DNA of 64,000 nucleotides from an uncultured Albidovulum sp. (GTDB lineage: Bacteria > Pseudomonadota > Alphaproteobacteria > Rhodobacterales > Rhodobacteraceae). Within the stretch, counting starts at the first letter, position 1, and each line of letters opens with the position of its first letter. The translations under genes and the position numbers were made by a program. The notes beneath the pieces are model-generated. The model saw only the letters and a list, made by a program, of their open reading frames with translations. It did no database searches and had not been told where the DNA came from. The DNA lies in contig CAJYAD010000001.1 in the NCBI GenBank assembly GCA_913064775.1, positions 124,001-188,000 of the forward strand. The letters run 5' to 3'. This document shows positions 8,639-17,390 of the stretch, one piece after another.

Positions 8639-9472
8639 ATGTCTTCGATTCTGACCAACTCTGCCGCCATGACCGCGCTTCAGACCTTGAAGCAGGTCAA
8701 TCAGGGCCTTCAGCAGACCCAGGACCGCATCTCGACCGGCCTGAAGATCCAGTCCGCCAAGGACAACGCGTCGTACTTCGCCATCTCACAGCAGATGAAG
8801 GGCGACAGCGGGATGTACAAGTCGATCAACGAGTCGCTGACGATGACCAAGAACTCGGTCTCGACGGCAAGCCTTGGTGCCTCGACGGTGAACGATCTGA
8901 CGCAGCAATTCGTGCAGCAGGTGTCGTTCGCCCAGGGCTCCTCGGTCGACCACGTCAAGGTGCAGGCGACGCTGGACAGCCTGGTCTCGCAGATCAAGAC
9001 CACGATCAGCCAGGCCACGTTCAACGGCAATGATCTTGTCAACAGCACCTCGGCAGTGACCGTGGTAACCGGGATCAGCCGGGCGGGTGGTACCTTCGCG
9101 ACCACGACCATGACCTTCAACAAGGTCGATCTCGCGTCGATCGCGTCCTCGCTGGGCACGATCAAGATCGGCTCGGCCAACGTCACCGCCTCGACGCTTT
9201 CGGCGGCGCTGACCACGGCGCAAACCCAGCTGACCAGCGCGATCAACGCGGCGACCACCATGGGCGTTGCCGAGACCTCGCTGACCACGCAGCAGGACTT
9301 CCTGTCCAAGCTGACCAACAAGCTGGATGCCGGTGTGGGCAGCATGGTCGACGCGAACATGGAGCAGGAAGCGGCCAAGCTGCAATCCTACCAGGTGCAG
9401 CAACAGCTCGCGACTCAGTCTCTGTCGATCGCCAACAAGGCGCCGCAGAACATCCTGAGCCTGTTCCGCTGA
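8639..9472 (+). CDS. fliC: Flagellin
   Basis: This 277-residue filament subunit has the conserved N-terminal D0/D1 helices (MSSILTNSAAMTALQTLK..., QDRISTGLKIQSAKDNASYFAIS) and the C-terminal helices ending ATQSLSIANKAPQNILSLFR. The variable outer domains are reduced to a short Thr/Ser-rich stretch (about residues 135-185), making it one of the compact flagellins common in Alphaproteobacteria. A perfect CtrA box and a structured leader lie upstream; a strong hairpin follows. flaF and flbT, which control flagellin synthesis and secretion, are immediately downstream. Only one flagellin gene is seen in the window. Confidence 0.96.
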   Translation: MSSILTNSAAMTALQTLKQVNQGLQQTQDRISTGLKIQSAKDNASYFAISQQMKGDSGMYKSINESLTMTKNSVSTASLGASTVNDLTQQFVQQVSFAQGSSVDHVKVQATLDSLVSQIKTTISQATFNGNDLVNSTSAVTVVTGISRAGGTFATTTMTFNKVDLASIASSLGTIKIGSANVTASTLSAALTTAQTQLTSAINAATTMGVAETSLTTQQDFLSKLTNKLDAGVGSMVDANMEQEAAKLQSYQVQQQLATQSLSIANKAPQNILSLFR

Positions 9473-9495
9473 CGCGGCCCGGGTAGGGAACGGAC

Positions 9496-9521
9496 GGGGC
9501 GGGCCCTTCGGGGCCCGCCCC
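9496..9521 (+). terminator. Strong hairpin after flagellin
   Basis: GGGGCGGGCCC, loop TTCG, GGGCCCGCCCC form a perfect 11-bp GC stem closed by a stable UUCG tetraloop, 24 bp after the flagellin stop. There is no T-tract after it, so it may end transcription only partly or protect the 3' end of the abundant flagellin mRNA while allowing some read-through to flaF. Confidence 0.7.
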
Positions 9522-9565
9522 ACCGGCGCCAGAAAGGCACCGCGCCGCGCCCCGCCCGGATCACG

Positions 9566-9580
9566 TTGACAGAAGTTAAC
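9566..9580 (+). promoter_or_regulatory. Possible promoter element before flaF
   Basis: TTGACA (9566-9571, perfect -35 match) is followed by GTTAAC, giving TTGA-N6-TTAA, a near-match to a CtrA box with one base less spacing. No convincing -10 is visible. It might drive flaF-flbT-DUF1217 independently of the flagellin terminator. Confidence 0.3.
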
Positions 9581-9611
9581 GCAATCCGTCGCCTCAACCG
9601 GAGCCCCCTCA

Positions 9612-10025
9612 ATGAGTTACGCCGCAGCCTATCAGCGCACGCTCACCGAAACCGAAAACCCCCGCCAGATCGAACGCCGGCTGCTGGCCCGCGTCACCGG
9701 GGATCTGGAACGCCAACTGCCGCATTTCGCCGCCGCCACCGACCTTGCCGCCCGGCTTGAAGTGCTGGCCAACGGCCTGGGCCAGGCGATCTGGGAAAAC
9801 CAGCGCCTCTGGCTGAACTTCGTCTCTGACCTTGCCGAGCCCGAAAACGCGTTGCCGCCGCAGCTGCGTGCCGGGCTGATCTCGATCGGCCTCTGGGTCG
9901 AGCGCCATTCCCAGCAGGTGATGCGCGGCCTGGCCGACCCCCGGCCGCTGGTCGAGGTGAACCAGAACATCGTCAACGGGCTGGCCGGCATCGGCACAAG
10001 CCCGCGCCTCGCCGAGGAGGCCTGA
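9612..10025 (+). CDS. flaF: Flagellar biosynthesis regulator FlaF
   Basis: FlaF (137 residues) works with FlbT to couple flagellin translation and secretion in alphaproteobacteria. The protein shows the family features: an N-terminal YAAAYQRTLTETENPRQIERRLLARVTGDLE segment and the central LGQAIWENQRLWLNFVSDLAEPEN motif. Start at 9612 has GGAG upstream. It ends 2 bp before flbT; GAGGAGG at its end is the ribosome-binding site for flbT. Confidence 0.92.
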   Translation: MSYAAAYQRTLTETENPRQIERRLLARVTGDLERQLPHFAAATDLAARLEVLANGLGQAIWENQRLWLNFVSDLAEPENALPPQLRAGLISIGLWVERHSQQVMRGLADPRPLVEVNQNIVNGLAGIGTSPRLAEEA

Positions 10026-10027
10026 TC

Positions 10028-10504
10028 ATGGCGCTCAAGATCACGCTGAAGCCGCATGAGCGTATGGTGATCAACGGTTGCGTCATCCGCAATTCCGACC
10101 GCCGCCATGTGCTGATCATCGAGAACCGCGCCGATGTGGTGCGCGGCGAGGACCTGCTGGGCGAGGACATCCCCGCCACGCCGGTGAAAGAGGCCTATTT
10201 CCTGATCCAGACGGCGCTGATCCAGCCCGATCTGCGCTCGGTCCTGGTGCCGAAGATCCAGACCCGGCTGGTCGATATCGCGACGATCTACAGCGTCCAT
10301 ATGACGGATGGTGTGTTCGAGGCCGCGAATTTCGTCGCGGTGCAGGATTTCTACAAGGCGATGGCGGCGCTGCGCACGCTGATGCGGCACGAGGAAGAGG
10401 TTCAGGCGACGTTGGACAGGCAATTGGGCGAGGACGCGCCGCAGGCATCGCCGGTCTCCGGGGTGCTTGAGCCGGTCGTCGGGGCGGATTTCGCCGGGGA
10501 ATAG
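10028..10504 (+). CDS. flbT: Flagellin mRNA regulator FlbT
   Basis: This 158-residue protein matches FlbT, the RNA-binding post-transcriptional regulator of flagellin in Caulobacter and a flagellin synthesis factor in rhizobia. It begins LKITLKPHERMVINGCVIRN and contains AYFLIQTALIQP, both typical. The likely target is the leader of the flagellin gene two genes upstream. It starts 2 bp after flaF and ends 9 bp before the DUF1217 gene, whose ribosome-binding site is TAGGAGG. Confidence 0.93.
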   Translation: MALKITLKPHERMVINGCVIRNSDRRHVLIIENRADVVRGEDLLGEDIPATPVKEAYFLIQTALIQPDLRSVLVPKIQTRLVDIATIYSVHMTDGVFEAANFVAVQDFYKAMAALRTLMRHEEEVQATLDRQLGEDAPQASPVSGVLEPVVGADFAGE

Positions 10505-10513
10505 GAGGCGCGG

Positions 10514-11350
10514 ATGCTCTCGATCTCGGGGATGAGCAGTCAGTTGGCACTGAAGCTTCTGGATGCGACCCAGACGCGGGAGTTGCAGGTGATTCAGGAT
10601 GGCCCGGCGAATGCCCGGGCGATCCAGAAGTTCAAGGATCAGGTCGCGTCGATCACGAATGCGAAGGATCTGGTCAAGAACTACGATGTCTACAGTTTCG
10701 TCATGCAGGCCTACAATCTGAAGGATCAGATGTTCGGCAAGGCGATGATCCAGAAGATCCTGGAAAGCGACAAAAGCCAGACCGGATCGCTGATCAACAA
10801 GATGACGGATTCGCGCTTCACCACCTTTTACGATGCGATGGGTTTCACCGCGAACGGGACCCAGAACAGCAATTTCGCCGACCCCACCTGGCAGGACAAG
10901 GTGGTCCAGCGTTTCGTGCAGCAGACCTATATCAACGACGAGGCGAAACAGAATGCCACTGTCGGGGTGGCGCTGGAATTTCGTCAAAAGGCGCCTCTGG
11001 TCAAGTCCTGGTACGACATCCTCAAGGACAAGAATATGGGCTCCTTCATGCGCCGGGTTCTGAATGTCCCCGATGCCGTGGTGAACCAGCCGCTGGACAA
11101 GCAGGTCGGTATTTTCCAGCAGAAATACGCCATCACCAAGCTGCAGAACCCGGCCGAAGTGCAGACGCTGGTGCAGAAATACGTCATCATGTCGGACGTG
11201 CAGAACGCCGCGGCGACCTTGGCCAACAATCCCGCGGTGTCGCTGATCACCGATGCGGTCAACAGCGGCTCGGGCGCCTATGTGCCGGCGACGCTGGATA
11301 TATCGGCCATCAACATGAGCGCCTTTTCGGCCAGCAAGCTTTACGGCTAG
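10514..11350 (+). CDS. DUF1217 flagellar-cluster protein
   Basis: This 278-residue protein resembles the DUF1217 family (AYNLKDQMFGKAMIQKILESD, then FTTFYDAMGF and a helical repeat with NVPDAVVNQPLDKQVGIFQQK). These proteins occur in flagellar clusters of Rhodobacterales and Rhizobiales and have no settled biochemical role that I know of. There is no signal peptide. It closes the flagellin-flaF-flbT operon and is convergent with fliK. A secreted or chaperone-type role in filament assembly is possible but unsupported by any motif. Confidence 0.8.
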   Translation: MLSISGMSSQLALKLLDATQTRELQVIQDGPANARAIQKFKDQVASITNAKDLVKNYDVYSFVMQAYNLKDQMFGKAMIQKILESDKSQTGSLINKMTDSRFTTFYDAMGFTANGTQNSNFADPTWQDKVVQRFVQQTYINDEAKQNATVGVALEFRQKAPLVKSWYDILKDKNMGSFMRRVLNVPDAVVNQPLDKQVGIFQQKYAITKLQNPAEVQTLVQKYVIMSDVQNAAATLANNPAVSLITDAVNSGSGAYVPATLDISAINMSAFSASKLYG

Positions 11351-11419
11351 GCAGGGCCGCAGGCCCCCGGCGCCAAGATCCGCATCCGCGACGCGTGCGG
11401 GCACCGGCGCATGCGGGCC

Positions 11420-12430
11420 CTAGGCCATGGCGGGGCCAGCACCGGTAAAGGGGCCGTGGCGGAAGCCGCAGCTTAGCCGCGCGCCCCAGGCGCGGGCCAG
11501 GGCCTCGGCCTGGCTGCGGATCAGGCGGGCGAATTCGGCCGGCAGGGGCGCCTCGCTGGACACTTCCAGGGTGATGTGATCGCCTAGGCGCCGCGCGTCC
11601 AGATGGACCGCGCCGGCCTCGGGCAGATGCCCGGAAAGCTGGGCGAACTGTGCCGCAAGCGCCTCGGTCAGCGAGGGCGGAGGCGCCTCGGCGGGGGCGG
11701 GCTCGTCCGCGGCCTCCTCTCCCGGTGGCGCGTCGGGGCCGGTGGTCAGGGTCCACTCGACCAGATCCAGCGGATCGCGCTGAGGCGGGCGCGGGGCCTC
11801 GACCGCCTGGGGCGGGGCGGGGGCATCGTCGGGGGTTTCCCCCTCCGCGCCGCCGAAATCCGCGGGGCCGGTGCCCGGCCGGGCGCGGCGGTGGGTGCGG
11901 CGGCTGCCAGAGGGGCCGGTGCGCCCCGGAAACAGTGCCGCGATCAGCCCATAGAGCGGCGCGCCCGGCGGCGGCGGCGCCCCCAGCGCGCCACCGGCCC
12001 CGGGCAGGATCGGGGCAAGGCTTGCAAGTGCGGCCGAGGGAAGATGCGGGGTCAGCGCCTCGGCCACCAAGGCCGCGGGCATGGGCGGGGCCACGGGTGG
12101 GGCGGCGCCGGGGCCGGGGGCCGCGCCGCCGGCGGGCGTCGGGGCGGGCGTCGGGGCGGGCGCGCCGGGGCGCAGAAGCTCGGCCTCGATCCGGCCGGTC
12201 TGGGGGTTCATCCGCAGGCGCACCCGGTCGCCCGGCATCAGGCCCGCCGCGGCCTCGGGGGCGAGGACCAGGCCCAATGCGGTGGCGACGCGCGCGCCGC
12301 CGTCGGCCAGCATCGACGAGACGCGCCCGTCGATCCAGCCCGATTGCGCCAGCTGCCGCAGCGCGGCGCCGCCGGCGGGAAGCGGCGCGGGGGGCAGGCC
12401 GCCGGGTCCGGTGGGCCCGCCCAGGCTCAT
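11420..12430 (-). CDS. fliK: FliK-like hook-length control protein (probable)
   Basis: This 336-residue protein has a long Ala/Pro/Gly-rich, low-complexity middle (about residues 95-260) and a folded C-terminal region (HLDARRLGDHITLEVSSEAPLPAEFARLIRSQAEALA) resembling the FliK Flg_hook domain, in which the protein-export switch resides. FliK acts as the hook ruler and triggers substrate switching in FlhB. It overlaps fliG by 4 bp (ATGA) as the last gene of the fliF operon. The sequence is divergent, as FliK usually is, so the call depends on composition, C-terminus and position. Confidence 0.65.
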   Translation of the reverse strand: MSLGGPTGPGGLPPAPLPAGGAALRQLAQSGWIDGRVSSMLADGGARVATALGLVLAPEAAAGLMPGDRVRLRMNPQTGRIEAELLRPGAPAPTPAPTPAGGAAPGPGAAPPVAPPMPAALVAEALTPHLPSAALASLAPILPGAGGALGAPPPPGAPLYGLIAALFPGRTGPSGSRRTHRRARPGTGPADFGGAEGETPDDAPAPPQAVEAPRPPQRDPLDLVEWTLTTGPDAPPGEEAADEPAPAEAPPPSLTEALAAQFAQLSGHLPEAGAVHLDARRLGDHITLEVSSEAPLPAEFARLIRSQAEALARAWGARLSCGFRHGPFTGAGPAMA

Positions 12431-13473
12431 TCGATCATCACGTCGTCATCGTCGTCCATCGGCAGCCGGATCACCTCTTCCTCGGCCAGTTCCAGCGCGC
12501 CGTCGATCAACTGCGCCTGGGCATTCTGCACCTCGCGCCCGCGCACCGGGCCCATGGCGTTCATCTCTTCGATCAGCATATCGCGAGAGCGCTGCGGCAG
12601 CGCCTGAAGGAAGTAATCGCGCACCTCCTTCTTGGCGCCGCGCAGCGCCAGCGGCAGGGTCTGGCCCTCGACCGTGCGCATCACCTTGGCCAAGCTGCCC
12701 AGATCCAGCCGCATGAGATCGTCGAAGGTGAACATCTTGGCCTTGATCGCGCTGAAGGCATCGGGCACGCGCTGTTCCAGTTCGTGGCTGACTTCCTCGA
12801 ACAGGTTGGAATCGAGCTTGTTGAACAGATCGGCCATGCGCTGCTGGGTGTCGGGCGCCGCGCTGCGTGAGGCGGCGGCCAGGAATTCCTGGCTCAGGGT
12901 TTCCTCGATCTGCGCCAGGGCATGGCGCGGCACCTGATCGATGGCGATCATCCGTTCGGTCACCTCGACCATGCGGGCCTGACCCAGAAGCGGCAGCACC
13001 TTGGCGGCGGTGTCGGGTTTCACCTTGGTCAGGATCGCGGCGATGGTCTGGTCGTGCTCTCCCTTGATGAAGCCCGCGATCACCTGCGGGTCGAGCGACG
13101 AGAAGTGATCCCAGATGTTGCGCCCCAGCAGCGGGCCCTGGATCTCTCCCATGATCTCTCCGACCCGGCCATCGGGCAGGAAGCCGCGCAGCATTGATGC
13201 CGCCATTTCCACCGATCCCACCACCGTCGAGCCGGACGAGGCGGACGAGAGGAATTCGTTGATCACCTCTTCGACCTGGATCTGCGGGATCGTGCCCAGC
13301 CCCGAGATGGCCCGGGTGATCGCGTGGATGTCGAATTCGTCGAGCCGCTTCATCAGCTCGGATCCGTGCTCTTCGCCGAGGCAGAGGAACAGGATCGCGG
13401 CCTTTTCCGGCCCCGTCAGGCGGCGGGGCTTGTCAGAGGGTCGGGCAAGGGTGGCGGCGGCGTTCATGCGCAT
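12427..13473 (-). CDS. fliG: Flagellar motor switch protein FliG
   Basis: FliG sits on the MS ring and transmits torque from the stator. The 348-residue protein contains the typical GPEKAAILFLCLGEEHGSELMKRLDE start, the middle-domain EHDQTIA segment (FIKGEHDQTIAAILTKVKP, matching EHPQ) and a C-terminal torque helix region (FTFDDLMRLDLGSLAKVMRTVEGQTLPLALRGA). The tail is unusually acidic (PMDDDDDVMIE). It lies 13 bp after fliP and overlaps fliK. Confidence 0.95.
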   Translation of the reverse strand: MRMNAAATLARPSDKPRRLTGPEKAAILFLCLGEEHGSELMKRLDEFDIHAITRAISGLGTIPQIQVEEVINEFLSSASSGSTVVGSVEMAASMLRGFLPDGRVGEIMGEIQGPLLGRNIWDHFSSLDPQVIAGFIKGEHDQTIAAILTKVKPDTAAKVLPLLGQARMVEVTERMIAIDQVPRHALAQIEETLSQEFLAAASRSAAPDTQQRMADLFNKLDSNLFEEVSHELEQRVPDAFSAIKAKMFTFDDLMRLDLGSLAKVMRTVEGQTLPLALRGAKKEVRDYFLQALPQRSRDMLIEEMNAMGPVRGREVQNAQAQLIDGALELAEEEVIRLPMDDDDDVMIE

Positions 13474-13486
13474 GGGATTGTCCCTG

Positions 13487-14386
13487 TCAGCCCCCGCCTG
13501 AATAGGCGAGGTAGGAATGCATCAAGCTTCCGGCCAGCATATACCAGCCGTCGATCAGCACGAAGAAGATCACCTTGAACGGCAAGGAAATCATCACTGG
13601 CGGCAGCATCATCATGCCGGCACTCATCAGCACCGAGGCGACGATCAGGTCGATCGCGATGAAGGGCAGGTAGATCAGGAAACCGATGGTGAAGGCGCGG
13701 CGCAGTTCCGAGATCATGAAGGCCGGCACCAGCACCCGCCAGCTGGCCTGAGCGGGCGTCGCGGGAAGCGGCGGCTCGGGCAGGGCCTTGGCGCCCGGGG
13801 CCGGTTGCGGCGCGGACAGGTTCTGAAACAGCCCGATGTCCTTGGGCCGCGTGTTGGCGAACATGAAGGCCTTGAACGGCGCGCCGATCAGCGGAAAGGC
13901 CTGTTCCTCGGTGATCTTGTTCTGCATCAGGGGTTGCAGCCCCTGGTTCCATGCGTCGTTGAACACCGGCTGCATGACGAAGAAGGTCATGAACAGCGCC
14001 ATCGCCGACAGCACCATGTTGGGTGGCGTCTGGTTCAGCCCCAGCGCCGAGCGCAGCATCGAGAACACGATCACGAAGCGGGTGAAGGAGGTCATCACCA
14101 CCAACAGCCCCGGCGCGATCGACAGCACCGTCATCAGCGCGATCAGCTGCAACAGCCGCCCGCTGAGCGAGGCCGTGTTCCCCGCCGTCGCCTGCGGCCC
14201 GTTCAGGGTTTGCGCAAAGCCCTTCAACAGATCGCCCGCGCCCGCGGCAAAGCCCGCATCCCCCCCCGCCTGCTGCGCCACGGCGACGCCACCCGCCAGC
14301 ATCAGCGGCAGGGCCAGCAGCAGCGCGCGGCCCAAGGCCGGGGTCAGCGCAGGCGGCAGGTGCAGGGGCGAGCGGCGGCGCGACAT
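13487..14386 (-). CDS. fliP: Flagellar export gate protein FliP
   Basis: FliP is the main ring subunit of the FliPQR export gate. The 299-residue protein has a cleavable-type signal peptide (about residues 14-37), a periplasmic linker and then the conserved LMTVLSIAPGLLVVMTSFTRFVIVFSMLRSALG helices and the C-terminal IDLIVASVLMSAGMMMLPPVMISLP motif. It starts 5 bp after fliN. It is longer than the 245-residue E. coli protein because of an extended N-terminal region and a Pro/Ala-rich loop around residues 200-215. Confidence 0.95.
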   Translation of the reverse strand: MSRRRSPLHLPPALTPALGRALLLALPLMLAGGVAVAQQAGGDAGFAAGAGDLLKGFAQTLNGPQATAGNTASLSGRLLQLIALMTVLSIAPGLLVVMTSFTRFVIVFSMLRSALGLNQTPPNMVLSAMALFMTFFVMQPVFNDAWNQGLQPLMQNKITEEQAFPLIGAPFKAFMFANTRPKDIGLFQNLSAPQPAPGAKALPEPPLPATPAQASWRVLVPAFMISELRRAFTIGFLIYLPFIAIDLIVASVLMSAGMMMLPPVMISLPFKVIFFVLIDGWYMLAGSLMHSYLAYSGGG

Positions 14387-14391
14387 CGCGG

Positions 14392-14790
14392 TCAGCCGGC
14401 GCGCTTGCTGACGTAATCCTTGACGATCTCGGTCAGGGTCACGCCGATGCGGTTCTCGCCCACCTTGACCAGATCGCCGCGCGCCACCAGACGGTCGTTG
14501 ATCATCACGTCCACCGGCTCGCCGATCTTCTTGTCCAGCTCGATCACCGAACCGCGCGACAGGCTTAGCAGTTGCGCGATCGGCATCCGTGAATGGCCCA
14601 GCACGATCTGCACGTTCAGGCTGACGTTCAGCATCGCGTTGATGTTGTGGCCGCCGGCCTCGGCGGTCTGGGCGTTGACCATGGTTTCGATCACCGTCTC
14701 GGCCGCGCCCTCGTCAGGGGGTGAGGCAGGTGTGGCGCCCTGAGTGGCGTCCGGTGCGTTGGGGGGCTGGTTCGGATCTGTATCGGACAT
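14392..14790 (-). CDS. fliN: Flagellar motor switch protein FliN
   Basis: FliN (132 residues) forms the lower C ring with FliM. After a disordered Pro/Ala-rich N-terminus (about 45 residues) comes the SpoA/SURF domain with VSLNVQIVLGHSRMPIAQLLSLSRGSVIEL and VMINDRLVARGDLVKVGENRIGVTLTEIV, both diagnostic. The start at 14790 shares one base with the fliH stop (TGATG) and is preferred to a longer in-frame extension reaching into fliH. Confidence 0.94.
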   Translation of the reverse strand: MSDTDPNQPPNAPDATQGATPASPPDEGAAETVIETMVNAQTAEAGGHNINAMLNVSLNVQIVLGHSRMPIAQLLSLSRGSVIELDKKIGEPVDVMINDRLVARGDLVKVGENRIGVTLTEIVKDYVSKRAG

Positions 14791-15506
14791 CAGGTGGCCT
14801 TCTTGGTCGAAGAGGTTTCCGAGGCGGAAGCAGAAGCAGAAGCGTTCGCTGGGCCGGCGCCAGAGGTCGGGGCCAGCAGCGCCGCCGCATCCTTCAGCGC
14901 GTCGAGGATCGCGTCGCAGACATCGGCGTAGCTGTATTCGGCAAATCCGTCCTCCCACGAGACATGGGCATTGCCCGGCGCAAGCGACGGATCGGCGACG
15001 ATCTCGGTCTGCTGGGCGCCCAGGCGCTCGGCGGTCAGGGCCTGCAGCTCTGGCGCCATCAGGTCGCGGGTCGCGGGCGACAGCCGGATGCGCAGCCGCG
15101 GCCGGCCCAGGGCCAGTCCGATCAGGCGGCGGATCTCTTCCGCCGCGGCCGCCGCCGAACGCTGGGCGATGAATTCGGGAAACACGCGCTCGCAGACCGA
15201 AAGCGCGAAATCGAGAAGCTGCCCCTCCAGCGCGGCGCGGTGCGCCAGCCGGTCGGCGAGCATCCGGTCAAGCCGCGGCATCAGCGCCTCAAGGGCGGCG
15301 GCGCGGCGCGCCTCGATGCGGCCCAGGGCCTCGGCCTCGCCCGCGGCGTGACCTTCGGCCAGCCCGCGTTCATGCGCGATCCGGGCGGCGGATTCGGCGG
15401 CGGCGGACAGATCGTCAGGGGTGTAGACGGCGGCCAGCGCACGGGCGGCGGCGCGGGCCTCGTCTTCCAGTTCAGTATCGAAATCGCGGTGATAGACGGA
15501 ATTCAT
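14790..15506 (-). CDS. fliH: FliH-like flagellar assembly protein
   Basis: FliH regulates the FliI ATPase and links it to the C ring. This 238-residue protein has an Ala/Glu-rich N-terminal coiled-coil (about 15-80), as FliH does, and a C-terminal domain with ALGRPRLRIRLSPATRDLM and IVADPSLAPGNAHVSWEDGFAEY, matching the FliH/HrpE C-terminal pattern. Its tail is Ser/Ala repeats (ASASASASE). It overlaps the fliF stop by 4 bp and fliN by 1 bp. Confidence 0.85.
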   Translation of the reverse strand: MNSVYHRDFDTELEDEARAAARALAAVYTPDDLSAAAESAARIAHERGLAEGHAAGEAEALGRIEARRAAALEALMPRLDRMLADRLAHRAALEGQLLDFALSVCERVFPEFIAQRSAAAAAEEIRRLIGLALGRPRLRIRLSPATRDLMAPELQALTAERLGAQQTEIVADPSLAPGNAHVSWEDGFAEYSYADVCDAILDALKDAAALLAPTSGAGPANASASASASETSSTKKAT

Positions 15507-17263
15507 TTCGCCGGTGCCTCCTCTGCCAGCCAGCCGCGCAGGACCTTCATCGCCTCATTCGGATCGTCGTCGACGAAGCGGCGGATCGTGTCGACGCGGC
15601 GCTTGAGCTTGCTGCCGTGAACCGCCAGCGCGCCCATGAATTCGTCTTCCTCGGGATCGAGGGCGGGCATTTGCGGCGCGGGCAGGGTGCGCGACGCTCC
15701 GATCGTGGCGCTGGGCGCCGCGGGTTCGGGATGCGAGGCGGCAAGGCCTGCGCCATTGGCGGCCTGGCCCGGGGCCGGGGCGCCGCCGGGCAGGGCGGGA
15801 TGCGCGCCGGGCGCCGACAGGGCCGCCGACAGGGACGCCGCGTGGGCCGGATCCTGGCCCGGGGCGGGACGTTCCATCAGCTTGGCCAGCACCGGCCGGA
15901 CGCCGAAGATCAGCGCCAGCGCCACCACCGCCAGCCCCAGCAGCCAGCGCAGGATCGCCACCGAATTGTTCGACAATCGCTGCATCAGGGTGGGGCCCAC
16001 CGGTTCCCCCACATCCATCGAGTAATCCATGAACCGCAGGCTTTCGACCGACACGGAATCGCCGCGCTTCGCCTCGAACCCGATCGCCGATTCCACCAGC
16101 GTCTTGAGGCGGGCGATCTCTTCGGCCGAGCGCGGCTTGTAGATGACCTTGCCGTCCTTGCCGACGTCGTAGATGCCGTTCACCAGCACCGCGACCGACA
16201 CCCGCTGAACCGCCCCCGCCTCGGTCGTCGTCTCGGACCGGGTCGAGCCGATCTCATAGGTGGTGGATTCGTTGGTCTTGGACGAGGCATTGCTGTTGCC
16301 CGAGGCGCTTTGCGGCCCCTGCAGCGCTGGCGGCAGATTGGCGCCCACGCCGACCTGTCCGCCGGACTTGCTGTCCTGGGCCTTGGCCTGGCTGGTGCTG
16401 GTCGAACGCACCACCTGCTGGTCGGGGTTGTAGCTTTGGCTGACCACGACGTTGCGCGAATGATCGAGGCTGACCGAGACCTGAACCCGCGCGTTGCCCG
16501 CGCCGACCCGGGCCGACAGGATCTGTTCGATATTGCGCGCCATCCGGTCCTCGATGGCGGATTTCGACCCCTCCAGCGAGGCGGCGTTGTCACTGCCGCT
16601 GTCCTCGGCCAGGACCGTGTCGCCGCGTGCCGACAGCACGGTGACGCGGCCCGGCGACATCTCGGCCACGGCGGCCGAGATCAGGTTGCGGATCGCCAGC
16701 GCCTGACGCCGGCTGACGGTATGCCCCGCCGCCGCCCGCACGATCACCGAGGCGCTGGGATCGGGCGCCGAACGGGCAAAGGCCTGACGTTCGGGCAGCA
16801 CCAGATGCACCCGCGCGCTCTGGATCCCGTCGAGCGTCTGGATCGAGCGCGCGAGTTCTCCCTCCATCGCGCGCAGGCGGTTGATGTGCTGCATGAAACT
16901 GTTCATGCCCAGACCCGAGGATTTGTCGAAGATCTCCCAGCCCGGCTCGCCATCCGAGGGCAGGCCCTTCTCGGCCAGCGCCATGCGCGCACGGGCCACA
17001 TCGGGGCGCGGCACGCGCACGCTGGCGCCGTCGGAACTGACCTGATTGGTAATCCCCGCCTTGTCGAGCGCATCGACCATCGAGGCCGCAGAACCCGGCG
17101 ACAACTGGCTGTAGAGCGTCGTGTAATCCGGCGTCGTCAGCAGCGACAGGCCGAACAGCAGCGACACCACCCCAGCCAGCCCGGCGCCTGCCAGAATCAT
17201 CAGCCGCCGAGAGCCGAGCGCGCGAAGATTGTCGATGATCTGCTTCACGGTGCCGCCATTCAT
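15503..17263 (-). CDS. fliF: Flagellar MS-ring protein FliF
   Basis: FliF (586 residues) forms the membrane MS ring that nucleates flagellar assembly. It has an N-terminal transmembrane helix (about residues 20-45), the YscJ/FliF ring-building region (YTTLYSQLSPGSAASMVDALDKAGI, GLGMNSFMQHINRLRAMEGELARSIQ), a Ser/Gly/Asn-rich linker (about 285-335), a second transmembrane helix (about 430-450) and the C-terminal FliG-binding tail (DPNEAMKVLRGWLAEE). It is the first gene of fliF-fliH-fliN-fliP-fliG-fliK and diverges from fliL. Confidence 0.96.
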   Translation of the reverse strand: MNGGTVKQIIDNLRALGSRRLMILAGAGLAGVVSLLFGLSLLTTPDYTTLYSQLSPGSAASMVDALDKAGITNQVSSDGASVRVPRPDVARARMALAEKGLPSDGEPGWEIFDKSSGLGMNSFMQHINRLRAMEGELARSIQTLDGIQSARVHLVLPERQAFARSAPDPSASVIVRAAAGHTVSRRQALAIRNLISAAVAEMSPGRVTVLSARGDTVLAEDSGSDNAASLEGSKSAIEDRMARNIEQILSARVGAGNARVQVSVSLDHSRNVVVSQSYNPDQQVVRSTSTSQAKAQDSKSGGQVGVGANLPPALQGPQSASGNSNASSKTNESTTYEIGSTRSETTTEAGAVQRVSVAVLVNGIYDVGKDGKVIYKPRSAEEIARLKTLVESAIGFEAKRGDSVSVESLRFMDYSMDVGEPVGPTLMQRLSNNSVAILRWLLGLAVVALALIFGVRPVLAKLMERPAPGQDPAHAASLSAALSAPGAHPALPGGAPAPGQAANGAGLAASHPEPAAPSATIGASRTLPAPQMPALDPEEDEFMGALAVHGSKLKRRVDTIRRFVDDDPNEAMKVLRGWLAEEAPAK

Positions 17264-17320
17264 TGGGTCTTCTACATGAATTCATCCTAATCTATCCTTC
17301 AAAAGAAAGTAAAGATTAAG

Positions 17321-17331
17321 TTTATACTTGC
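17321..17331 (+). promoter_or_regulatory. Shared 11-bp motif between fliF and fliL
   Basis: TTTATACTTGC lies in the 127-bp divergent region. It contains TATACT, one base from a -10 consensus, and matches the motif before flgI (6393) and flgB (26389-26399, minus). Upstream it is flanked by TTAA (17316-17319), a possible CtrA half-site. Confidence 0.4.
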
Positions 17332-17390
17332 ATCGAAGCTGCTTTCAGGGGAAATATTGTGATCAACGGGTAAGGACAGCAAGTAAAGCC

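Noticed and set aside
9566-9594. Complete sigma-70 promoter before flaF
   Set aside because: The TTGACA is perfect but no -10 element lies at the right distance, so only a weak partial element is reported.
12081-12716. Pro/Ala/Arg-rich plus-strand frames opposite fliK and fliG
   Set aside because: Low-complexity mirror of the FliK Ala/Pro linker; no evidence of a separate gene.
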